This document shows positions 31,001 to 41,919 of a stretch of 64,000 nt of DNA, piece after piece. This DNA is from Pratylenchus scribneri. Lineage: Eukaryota > Nematoda > Chromadorea > Rhabditida > Pratylenchidae. Every line of letters begins with the position of its first letter. Positions within the stretch are counted from its first letter, which is position 1. Location of the stretch: NCBI GenBank assembly GCA_030063045.1, contig JAQSEB010000097.1:186001-250000 (forward strand), in the 5' to 3' direction. The notes beneath the pieces are model-generated. The model saw only the letters and a program-made list of their open reading frames with translations. It was not told where the DNA came from and ran no database searches. Made by a program: the position numbers and the translations under genes.

Positions 31001-34000
31001 AAAAATGGAAAACAGTCAAAAATCTGACAGTTTTCCTTTATAACATAACATTTTAGTTAATTATGTAGGGATCAATCCTTTTGATATTAAAATGCTCAAC
31101 AGAAAGAGAGTAACCCGGAAAGTTTTATTAACACTAATAAGATTATCCCATTTGTATGCACAAAATTCGGATATAATTCTTTAAAAAATTATTAAAAAAT
31201 AATTCAATTCAATTTCAGCTAGAAAAGATGAGGAGAAGAGGCTTCAAAAAATTGGCCAAAAAAGTTGCTCATCCACACAAAATGTCGATAAACATTTGGA
31301 AATTAATGAAGAAGATGAAGAAGAAGAAGAAATAAATGTCGATACTGCTGCCGATGCCAATAATGCAAATTCATCAGCAAAACAATCATCCAGCGGCAAC
31401 AAAAGGTCCTCACAACCACAAATGAATGTTACTGCTGGCCAAATCCCTGCGGCTACAATGCCCATTGAAATGCCCAAACATCATTTACGAATTCGACGCA
31501 TTTGCAAATTGTCTGGGGCACCGATTAAAATGCTCTCAGCGGGGTAAGCAATTTTTACTTTGTATTTTAGATGGATCGCATTTTATTAGGCAAAATTTAT
31601 TTGCATTTTCTGTTCAAAAAATCATAGAAAACGAATTTCCAACCAGAAAATTCGTATTAATTACGGAAAAAATGAAAAATATAAATTAAAGGTTCAATCA
31701 TTCTGCATTGTTAACCACAAACGGTGAAATATTCACATGGGGAAAGTCATTGGAAATGCAGTTGGGCCATGGCGATCGAAAGGAAAAGACACAGCCAACA
31801 AAATTGGAAGGCGACCAGAAATGGGAGAATGTTATTTGCGGTAATTTTTTTAATTATGCACATCCGAATTTTGCGCAATGAAAAATTTCTAAAACAATCT
31901 TTTGAGCCGCCAATAATAACTTACATTTAATTAAGCACTTTTTCAAAGTATTTTGATATCAAAATGATTGATTAAAAAATAATTGGCCCCTAATGTCCAA
32001 AAAACTGTTTGATTTTGGTTATTTTTGCTGCTCTTTTTCGGTCATAATTTTTTATAATTTTTAATGAAATTTACTAAATTTTTCTGATAAACTCATCCAA
32101 ATCAGGAAATAGTTACAAAATTTATTAAATTTATTTAATAATATTCATATTGAGTGGGTGTGCAAAATTCGGATGCGCAAATATCATTCCACCTTAATTC
32201 TTTTAATATTAATTACTTAATTTAAGCCCGCAATTTTACGGTGGCATTGTCGGCTGAAGGGCTAATTTATATTTGGGGAAGGAATGACCGAAATCAGCTG
32301 GGACTTGGAATTGCCCAAATGAAACCAATTCGAAAAATTTTGCTGAAATCCGAAAAGGGAAAGGCCCAAAAAACGGTGGAATTGCCGGCGGACAATTGTG
32401 TGGAAAAGCCAACAATATTGACCGGATTGAAAGTGGCAATGAAAGAGGAAGAAGGTGAATAAATTATGTAAATTTATTGAATGAGGGGAAATTAAATGTT
32501 TTAAAGGCAATAATTCCTAAAGGCTTATTGTAAGAAATTAATCATTATTTAAAATTTTATTCTTTAGAATAGAAATAGAGGTGATAGATCTCCAAGGAAA
32601 ATTTTTAAAATTTAATTAACTTATTTAATATATTAGATTATAGCAGAATTTATGTAAGAATTCGGTACTTCTTAATTAGCTGGCACCAGATTGAAATTTT
32701 TTGAGCCTATTTTATAATTCATAAAACACTTTAAATTTCATGCTAATTTTGGGGGTAAAATAGTGTGATTTTGAAGAAGAAAAATCTTGGTGAAAATTAA
32801 TTAAAAAATATCAAAAATTCTTTTAACAAATTGATATTTTTATGAAGCATTTTATGGCAAGAATCTTTATAAAAGCAAACAATTCAAAGAAATTTCCAGC
32901 CATTTTATTTTGAATATTTTTTCATTTCTATTTATTTCATGAAAATGAAATTTTTCAAACAAATTTCAGCCTCAATCCCAAATGAAGAACAACTCCAATT
33001 GCTAATTTCCACAGCCGATCAACTTTCCATAAATTCCCTTTCTCGCTTCCTAACCCGCTATCCATTGGCCACATTCATTGCCGTTCAAGCACATTTAATG
33101 GCCGGCGATTTGCTTTCCGCCATTCGAACATTGGCACAACAACAAAAAGAAGAGCACATTTCTAAGGAAATTTTGGAAGGAAATATCCCGAAGGAAAATG
33201 TGGAACGTCAAATTTCACTCATCTCAAAAATTTCGCCCAGTAGCAAAAATGAGCAACAACAACAAATTCAAAGAGGAATTCCGCCACAAACACGAATTGG
33301 TACAATCAAATTGAGCAGTGGAAATGTTGTAATTGGTAATGAATCTTCTACGGGAAAAATGGCACAGACCAGTACAAGAAGAGTGGCTGTCCAAATGAAG
33401 AAGACATATTGCAGCAATGTTGGCACATCAACTACACAAAATTCTGGCAAAATTATGGAAATAATGATGGCACCATCCACAAGTGGATCATCCCATAATA
33501 GGCCATCTACGAATGTGTCAATTTCGCTTGAATCAGGAATGGGACAAGCATTGAGGAAAATGAGCAAATCCTCACCGGAAAAGTTGGTTATTTTTTTGAT
33601 TATATAAATAAAAATTAATCGAATTGGTAAATTTACATTCAAAAATCGTTAAAATTTATTGAATTTTGCTTTATATATTTCCAAAAATATATAAAAATAT
33701 TAAAATACAATTTAATCCTAAAAGATTTAATATCATATGATAAAAAAAGTTTAATATTTCTTCTCAAAAATAACCTACAAATCTTTAAGATACAAAAATA
33801 TATATTGGCAAAAAAATATACTCTCCAAATTTCCGATTGTTAACTGAAAAAATAGTGGAATTTTTTGGAAATTTTCAATATGCCTGCAATTCATAATTAT
33901 CCCAAAAAATCAGAAAAAAAATATAATTTGCATTTTGCCTTCAGAAACCCATCTTCATCATCATCAATAAAGACATCATCGCCCAGCGGCAATATTGAAC

Positions 34001-35388
34001 AACAGCCAAAATTGTCCGCTTCATCTCCGCCCACAATTTCCATTGCTGACCCATCAAATTCTGCCATCACTAAATCAATGGAAAAATTCTATTCCCTGGT
34101 TGACCGAATTTGGAATTTACTTCGAATCCATCCAATCCGTGAGGTCCAAACATTGGCCCTGTTGGAATTGTTGAATGGCCAATTCCCCGTCTATAATCGA
34201 TTGGCAGCGGATGTACGTTTATGTCGTTTGATTGACAATTTCATCCAATTTCCATCGACAACAAATTCCAATGATTTGTTGGCCCTCACAACGGGACAAA
34301 AACGATTTTTTGAGCTATCGGTTGAATAAAATGCGAACCAAATTTTATTAATTCAATTTTTGCAGGTTCGGGAACGACAAATTGCATTGAAAAAGGCCAT
34401 TGTGGATGTTGGTAGTCGACGTTTCCAATCGCTCAAACATCGATGTGAACAAATTTTGGCACAAGACAGGTGCGAAAATGGATAATTTATTTAAATTAAT
34501 TTTTATTAAAAATTTAAAATTATAACATTGAGTTAAAAACGTTTACCGTATTTTCTCTATTATATGAGCCCATTCTCTAATAGAAGCCCAACATTGCATT
34601 TGAATAAACTACTTTATTTCGAATTTTTGAAAATTTTTATTACATTTCTTAGTGCCATTGCCCACTGGGCAAAAAAAGCTATAGATTTGTTCAAAAAAGT
34701 CGACAGATAGCACATAACAGTGTAAGACTTTAAATTTTGCCCATTTTTGGGCTTCGAAGCATATAAAAAACCTACTTCTAATAGAGAAAATATGGTAATT
34801 ATTATTAAAATTTCTTTAGCACTTTGTCTATTCTTTAAAAATTTTTCAATTATTTATATTTTCATTCAACTAGAACTTGGAAAAAATAATTTTAAAATTA
34901 TTCCTGTAATGAATATATGAACTTTTCGGCAGTTTTTTTTATAATCGATTTTCAATGTTTTTACTTAATTCGATATTTGCTTGCCTTTTCAGTACAAAAG
35001 GCCAGAGGCAAAATATAAAGAAGGGAACATATTTTCTCAAATTCCAATTGAAATTTTTGTACTAATTTTACCCATTTTCAATTAGAAATTTTTATAAAAA
35101 ACCAATAAAAAATGATTAAAAATATAAATAATTTATTAAAAATTTGGTTTTTCTTCCAGATTTCGTTATTTCAATGATTGTGGCCATTTTGAGAAGTGCA
35201 TTGTGGAGAGTGGCCCATCACAATCGGAAATGGCCAATCTTCGGAATCGAATGCGACAATGCACCCGGTGCTGCACAAATTGGATTGGGGCAAGGAGACG
35301 AAGTGCGGAAAGCAGTCAAAGAATGGCGGTGGTGACAAATCCACAAAAAGCAGCAACCGGACTTGCTCAATCCCCTGCCTCCTTATGA
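22021..35388 (+). CDS. Very large RCC1-repeat protein
   Basis: From 24071 on, exons join in phase: 24071-24247, 24753-24914, 24961-25169, 25839-26052, 26601-26860, 27407-27733, 28387-28822, 29339-29467, 29517-29597, 29644-29759, 30311-30645, 31219-31543, 31692-31840, 32227-32454, 32970-33582, 33945-34320, 34366-34469 and 35160-35388. That is about 1490 codons. Upstream, 22021-22267 and 22897 to about 23231 look coding, and about 23596-23683 is possible; the start codon is not found. The core is a seven-blade RCC1 beta-propeller, e.g. CVAAGTEHVLLLSTDGRIFS, AGHYHSAMITQ, WGWGLYGQLGNG, GYAHTLALTEDGRVFGCG and NHSALLTTNGEIFTWG. Acidic and Ser-rich linkers follow. The C-terminus has a basic helix and a possible zinc-binding set (CGHFEKC, then CTRCC). 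RCC1 propellers serve as Ran/Rab-type exchange factors or scaffolds. The length and layout recall GLO-4/Claret, which act in lysosome-related organelle formation; that match is unproven. Confidence 0.8.
22551..22754. repeat. Short inverted-repeat element with telomere-like core
   Basis: The left end is ggtacttgttggttatc (22551-22567). The right end gataaccgacaactacc (22738-22754) is its reverse complement with two mismatches. The core contains taaccctaatcctaatcat and gttaggtcacc. It lies between putative exons 22021-22267 and 22897-23231 of the RCC1 gene. The motif aagggataggttatcatct recurs in similar form at about 47949 inside another such element. Confidence 0.65.
26192..26311. repeat. 120-bp inverted-repeat element with telomere-like core
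   Basis: The left end is tgaggccatataacttggcc. The right end (to 26311) is its reverse complement with two mismatches. The core is ttagggctcagggttagg followed by gggattacgggttaggg. It lies in the intron between exons 25839-26052 and 26601-26860 of the RCC1 gene. Confidence 0.7.
26921..27076. repeat. Short inverted-repeat element (dispersed family)
   Basis: The ends are tgtgagcagat (26921) and atctgctcaca (to 27076). The interior (attcttatgacaaattttgg, then gggtgattttgagg) recurs at about 49858-49982 and 55195-55348. The right half is also weakly similar to about 32740-32790. It is intronic in the RCC1 gene. Confidence 0.6.
34544..34797. repeat. 254-bp inverted-repeat element
   Basis: The left end is taccgtattttctctatta (34544-34562). 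The right end (34779-34797) is its reverse complement with one mismatch. It lies in the intron between exons 34366-34469 and 35160-35388 of the RCC1 gene. No coding frame was seen. Confidence 0.7.
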
Positions 35389-36259
35389 ATAAGCAATGGA
35401 GAATAAAATTAATATATCAATAAAATGAGTAAATAATGTAAAATATCGAATAAATTATGAAAATTTCGTGAATTAGCCTATTATTATTTTGGCATAAAAA
35501 ATTTGACCATAATATTAGGATGGATTTTATAGAGGTATTTTTGACTTGTTTGGCCATATTTTTTATTACCAAATAGCATTTTTAATAAACTATTCGATAT
35601 TTTACAAAAATATTATTTGCAACTGAATTGTAATTAAATTATCAAATTGACTATGAAATTGCCGAAATTAATGGAGAATTCAAAAAATAATGATAAAAAA
35701 ATTCCTCATGGAAATTAAAATTATTCTTATCGAATAATTAAGAATAATTTAAAAATTTCATTTTTTACTAAATCGAAATATTTTATATTTTGAGAATCAA
35801 TTTAGTAGCAATCGTTCGGCATTTTAAAGTCTTTTTTTTGATCAAAAAATTCTGTCATCATAATTCAGTTTTAATAAAAATTTGATCTTTATTTTAGGCA
35901 TTGTTTTTTTTTTCAATTTTATTTCCATTTTGTTCATTAAATTGCCATTTTTTTTGAATATATTTTCGTCTTTTTTCCGTGTCATAAATTTATTATTTTC
36001 GGATGTTTAAATTTTACCTCTTATAATTCTAGTCATTTTGATTTATTCACATCAAAGATTACTTTTTTTATCCATTTTTCAAAATAATAATTTTTCTCCA
36101 ATTTGCAATTATTTTTTGTCATCATTTTTATTAACAAAAACCATTTAATTGATGTATAATTATAAAATAGGTAACTTTTTGTAAAATACACGTTTTTTGA
36201 TTATTAATTTGAAAAAAAGTAAATATATGTAAATTAAAGGAAAATTTCTTAAATGTAAG
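35389..36259. other. AT-rich intergenic region
   Basis: This is the gap between the RCC1 gene and the SPRY gene, both on the plus strand. It is dominated by A/T runs, with no supported coding frame. An upstream exon of the SPRY gene may hide here, because its first recognised exon lacks an ATG. Confidence 0.4.
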
Positions 36260-37477
36260 TTTGTGACAAAAACTGATGCCAAGGAAGAGAATAAACTAAA
36301 AGAGGAAATGTTCACAAGAAAACAAAAAATGATGAATCAAATTGTGGAAGAAATGTCCCAAAAGGATGAAGAAAATGCCAAATTGAAGCAGGAGATTCGT
36401 CAATTAAAAGAAAAAATGGCAAATAAGAAGGCCTTTTATATAAAGGAGGTAGGCTAGTTTATTTTAATATTACTAATTTGATTAACATTTTTTTAGTTAA
36501 AATCATTGGTTCATCGTCGAAGTTTGTCTGCCGAATTATTGAATGAATTGTTCGGTTCATTGCCATTGGAAAATGCTTTTGGATTTCTTGCCTTTTGGCA
36601 AGAAATGTTCAAAAAATGATTAATAACATTAAAATGGTGGAATGTTTGTAAAACATTAAATTAATAATAAGTGATTTAGGCAATGAAGAACAATAAATTA
36701 AATGCTGACGATTGTGGTCCAAAATTGGAAATTTCAGAAGATGGACTCGAAGCAAAATCTTTCGGCCAAGGACAACCAAGTAAAAATGGAAATTGGACTA
36801 AATCAATATCTATCTTATTTTATATTATTTTTAGAATGGAATTGGCTTCGAGCAGTTTTGTCAAATCCATCATTCAATTTTGGCGAAATCAATAAATCGG
36901 CAATTTCTTCCTACTTCGAAATGCAAATTCTCAATAAAGCAGCCAGATGGTATTTTTGTTTAATTATAATTAAAAAATTAAATGATAAGAAAATTTTCGA
37001 ATACAACAATTTAATTTGATTATTCAGGAGTACGGGAATTGTCACCGGATTTCGCTGGCAAAAAACTCTGTTAGAATATACTTCGCATATAGATGATGAT
37101 GAATTAAAGAATATTAGTAGAAATTCAATTGGAATTAATTACAAAAGTTGGGTGTTTGTTGAAATAACCAAACACAATTTCGAAAATGAGGGTGGATATT
37201 TCAAAGAGGCCGATTTTGTTGGCCTCGGTATAATCCAGAAGCCAAATTCAAAAATGGAGTGTTTTGCTACTTTGAATGGCAAATTATTGGGTAAAATAAT
37301 TTTAAAATTAATTCTAAATCCTGAATAAAATTTACAGGGAAGGTCGAATTGCCCGAAAAATTTGCGAAAGTTCAACTTTTCCCTGCCATCGCTTTATTCG
37401 ATGTTGGCCAATTAGTCCGCGTGAATTTTGGAAAGGAACAATGGCAGTTTAAGGAATTCGAGCGTGTTCTTGAATAA
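36260..37477 (+). CDS. Coiled-coil plus SPRY (B30.2-like) domain protein
   Basis: Exons: 36260-36448, 36680-36779, 36835-36949, 37028-37290 and 37338-37477, phase-consistent, about 270 residues. The first exon is a charged amphipathic coiled coil (NAKLKQEIRQLKEKM). The rest is one SPRY domain: EISEDGLEAK, SSYFEMQIL, WSTGIVTGFRW, IGINYKSW, ADFVGLGII, CFATLNGKLLG, LFPAIALF and VRVNFG, in the order of RanBPM-type SPRY domains. SPRY domains bind short protein motifs. Tylenchid nematodes have expanded SPRY families, some secreted (SPRYSEC), but no signal peptide is visible here. The start is unresolved: the first exon has no in-frame ATG after its AAG acceptor, so an upstream exon is needed, or translation starts at the ATG at 36685. 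An exon-like segment with a stop (36497-36619) lies in the first intron. Confidence 0.78.
36497..36619 (+). other. Exon-like segment with in-frame stop inside the SPRY gene
   Basis: A TTTTTTTAG acceptor is followed by 41 codons with good coding character in the phase set by the upstream exon. They contain LSAELLNELFGSLPLENA, which resembles the F-box pattern, and end KK-TGA. No donor before the TGA keeps the downstream frame, whereas skipping it does. It could be an alternative last exon, a stop-carrying cassette exon, or the end of a separate short gene. Confidence 0.45.
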
Positions 37478-37795
37478 ATATGTTGGAAATGATAGCTAGC
37501 AAAAAGAAAAATATTGCGAATCAAAGAAATATAATTTCGATAATTTTTTTTTAAATTATCACATTTAATTTTTATTTTGTTTTATAAATATTTTTAATCA
37601 ATACTTTCATTCTTTATTTTTTTCCGTTTATTTAATGAATAAAATATTTCATAACGAATAAATTTGTATTTAAATGAATATGTTTTCCAAAGAACAATTT
37701 ATTTTTCATTTTACTTAAAAAATGTCTGTGCATTGCATTTGTTATGAATCCATTATAAATTAACCAATCCCTGTTTTCACAATTTTTCCTAATAG

Positions 37796-40700
37796 AAGCA
37801 GTGATATTAGAAAAGATTGAGGGGAATAATATTAAAATTCCACAGAGAAATAGCGATTTTAAACTTTTTTCTAAAAACTCATAGAAAATTACAATTTCAA
37901 AAATTTCAAATACATGTATGGCCTAGAATCTGCCTAAAAAATACTATTAGAAAAGATTGTGGGGATTAATATTAAAATTCCACAGAGAAATAGCGATTTT
38001 AAACTTTTTTCTAAAAATTCATAGAAAATTACAATTTCAAAAATTTCAAATACATGTATGGCCTAGAATCTGCCTAAAAAATACTATTAGAAAAGATTGA
38101 GGGGAATAATATTAAAATTCCAAAGAGAAATAGCGATTTTAAACTTTTTTTCTAAAAACTCATAGAAAATTACAATTTTAAAAATTTCAAATACATGTAT
38201 GGCCTAGAATCTGCCTAAAAAATATTATTAGAAAAGATTGAGAGGAATAATATTAAAATTCCAAAAAGAAATTGCGATTTTAAATTTTTTTCTTGAAACT
38301 CATAGAAAATTACAATTTTAAAAATTTCAAATACATGTATGGCCTAGAATCTGCCTAAAAAATACTATTAAAGATTGAGAGGAATAATATTAAAATTCCA
38401 AAAAGAAATTGCGATTTTAAATTTTTTTCTTAAAACTCATAGAAAATTTCAATTTCAAATATTTCAAATACATGTATGGCCTAGAATCTGCCTAAAAAAT
38501 ACTATTAGAAAAGATTGAGAGGAATAATATTAAAATTCCAAAGAGAAATAGCGATTTTAAACTTTTTTTCTAAAAACTCATAGAAAATTACAATTTTAAA
38601 AATTTCAAATACATGTATGGCCTAGAATCTGCCTAAAAAATATTATTAGAAAAGATTGAGAGGAATAATATTAAAATTCCAAAAAGAAATTGCGATTTTA
38701 AATTTTTTTCTTAAAACTCATAGAAAATTTCAATTTCAAATATTTCAAATACATGTATGGCCTAGAATCTGCCTAAAAAATACTATTAGAAAAGATTGAG
38801 GGGAATAATATTAAAATTCCACAGAGAAATATCGATTTTAAACTTTTTTCTAAAAACTCATAGAAAATTTCAATTTCAAATATTTCAAATACATGTATGG
38901 CCTAGAATCTGCCTAAAAAATACTATTAGAAAAGATTGAGAGGAATAATATTAAAATTCCAAAGAGAAATAACGATTTTAAACTTTTTTCTAAAAACTCA
39001 TAGAAAATTTCAATTTCAAATATTTCAAATACATGTATGGCCTAGAATCTGCCTAAAAAATACTATTAGAAAAGATTGAGGGGAATAATATTAAAATTCC
39101 AAAGAGAAATAACGATTTTAAACTTTTTTCTAAAAACTCATAGAAAATTTCAATTTCAAATATTTCAAATACATGTATGGCCTAGAATCTGCCTAAAAAA
39201 TACTATTAGAAAAGATTGAGGGGAATAATATTAAAATTCCAAAGAGAAATAGCGATTTTAAACTTTTTTTCTAAAAACTCATAGAAAATTACAATTTTAA
39301 AAATTTCAAATACATGTATGGCCTAGAATCTGCCTAAAAATATTATTAGAAAAGATTGAGAGGAATAATATTAAAATTCCAAAAAGAAATTGCGATTTTA
39401 AATTTTTTTTCTTAAAACTCATTGAAAATTTTAATTTCAAATATTTCAAATACATGTATGGCCTAGAATCTGCCTAAAAAATACTATTAGAAAAGATTGT
39501 GGGGATTAATATTAAAATTCCAAAGAGAAATAACCATTTTAAACTTTTTTTCTAAAAACTCATAGAAAATTTCTATTTCAAATATTTCAAATACATGTAT
39601 GGCCTAGAATCTGCCTAAAAAATACTATTAGAAAAGATTGAGGGGAATAATATTAAAATTCCAAAGAGAAATAGCGATTTTAAATTTTTTTTCTTAAAAC
39701 TCATAGAAAATTACAATTTCAAAAATTTCAAATACATTTATGGCCTAGAATCTGCTTAAAAAATACTATTAAAAAAGATTGTAGGGATTAATATTAAAAT
39801 TCCAAAGAGAAAGAGTGATTTTAAACTTTTTTTCTTAAAACTCATAGAAAATTACAATTTCAAATATTTCAAATACATTTATGGCCTAGAATCAACTTAA
39901 AAAATACTATTAGAAAAGAATGTGGGGATTAATATTAAAATTCTGAAGAGAAAGAGTGATTTTAAACTTTTTTTCTTAAAACTCATAGAAAATTACAATT
40001 TCAAATATTTCAAATACATTTATGGCCTAGAATCAACTTAAAAAATACTATTAGAAAAGAATATGGGGATTAATATTAAAATTCTGAAGAGAAAGAGTGA
40101 TTTTAAACTTTTTTTCTTAAAACTCATAGAAAATTACAATTTCAAATATTTCAAATACATTTATGGCCTAGAATCTGCCTAAAAAATACTATTAGAAAAG
40201 ATTGAGGGGAATAATATTAAAATTCCAAAGAGAAATAACGATTTTAAACTTTTTTTCTTAAAACTCATAGAAAATTACAATTTCAAATATTTCAAATACA
40301 TTTATGGCCTAGAATCAACTTAAAAAATACTATTAGAAAAGAATGTGGGGATTAATATTAAAATTCTGAAGAGAAAGAGTGATTTTAAACTTTTTTTCTT
40401 AAAACTCATAGAAAATTACAATTTCAAATATTTCAAATACATTTATGGCCTAGAATCAACTTAAAAAATACTATTAGAAAAGATTGAGGGGAATAATATT
40501 AAAATTCCAAAGAGAAATAACGATTTTAAACTTTTTTTCTTAAAACTCATTGAAAATTTTAATTTCAAATATTTCAAATACATGTATGGCCTAGAATCTG
40601 CCTAAAAAATACTATTAGAAAAGATTGAGGGGAATAATATTAAAATTCCAAAGAGAAATAGCGATTTTAAATTTTTTTTCTTAAAACTCATAGAAAATTA

Positions 40701-41333
40701 CAATTTCAAAAATTTTAAATACATTTATGGCCTAGAATCTGCTTAAAAAATACTATTAAAAAAGATTGTAGGGATTAATATTAAAATTCCAAAGAGAAAT
40801 AGCGATTTTAAACTTTTTTTCTTAAAACTCATAGAAAATTACAATTTCAAATATTTCAAATACATTTATGGCCTAGAATCAACTTAAAAAATACTATTAG
40901 AAAAGAATGTGGGGATTAATATTAAAATTCTGAAGAGAAAGAGTGATTTTAAACTTTTTTTCTTAAAACTCATAGAAAATTACAATTTCAAATATTTCAA
41001 ATACATTTATGGCCTAGAATCAACTTAAAAAATACTATTAGAAAAGAATGTGGGGATTAATATTAAAATTCTGAAGAGAAAGAGTGATTTTAAACTTTTT
41101 TTCTAAAAACTCATAGAAAATTTCAGTTTCAATAATTTCAAATACATGTATGGCCTAGAATCTGCCTAAAAAATACTAGTAGAAAAGATTGAGTGGAATA
41201 ATATTAAAATTCCGGAAAGAAATAGCGATTTTAAACTTTTTTCTTAAAACTCATAGAAAATTTCAATTTCAATAATTTCAAATACATATATGGCCTAGAA
41301 TCTACTTAAAAAATACTATTAGAAAAGATTGAT
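37796..41333. repeat. Tandem satellite, ~141-bp unit, about 25 copies
   Basis: Successive copies of ctattagaaaagattg begin 140-142 bp apart (37805, 37946, 38086 and so on to about 41317). Each unit contains aatattaaaattcc, agcgattttaaac and aaatacatgtatggcctaga. Copies fall into subtypes, such as tctgcct or tcaactt near the unit end and acatgtatgg or acatttatgg. The subtypes occur in blocks, which points to local amplification. No coding frame is present. Confidence 0.95.
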
Positions 41334-41919
41334 GAATTTATGGGAAATAAAAGGGGCTTAAAAACACAAAATTGCATCAGATTTAACATTTTCCTTCTTC
41401 CCACTTTATCATAAATATATATGAAATAAAATAGGGAGAAATTTTTAAAAATGCTGCTGTGCCAGAATGATTGGCAAAACATATTCAATTAAGCATCCAA
41501 AAAAACGCAAATTCAAAAGTCAATGGCGCAATTTCGAGACAATCCCTCATCGTTAAATTGCCTCCAGCAAAATTTGTACAACAAAAGTGAACTTTTTTGC
41601 TTTTTAATTGTTGAATTAATTTAGAATGAAAAAATAAATGCAAAATTAAATTTGATATTAATCAAATTATTTAAAACCAATTCTATAATAATACTTAATT
41701 TTCCCTTTTTTGCAAATTTTAATTTATATTTTTAAAAAGAATGAATAACAATTTATAAAAAAAAACGTAGAATTAGATGAATTAAAATTATTACTTTTTG
41801 CTCATAATCAAAGGAATTCATCATGTTGACATATTTATTCTCATACGTATATTTACCATCAAACTCTGGCGGGTATAAATAAAAATGTAAAAGCATTTAT
41901 ATATGTGATATAAAGGAAT

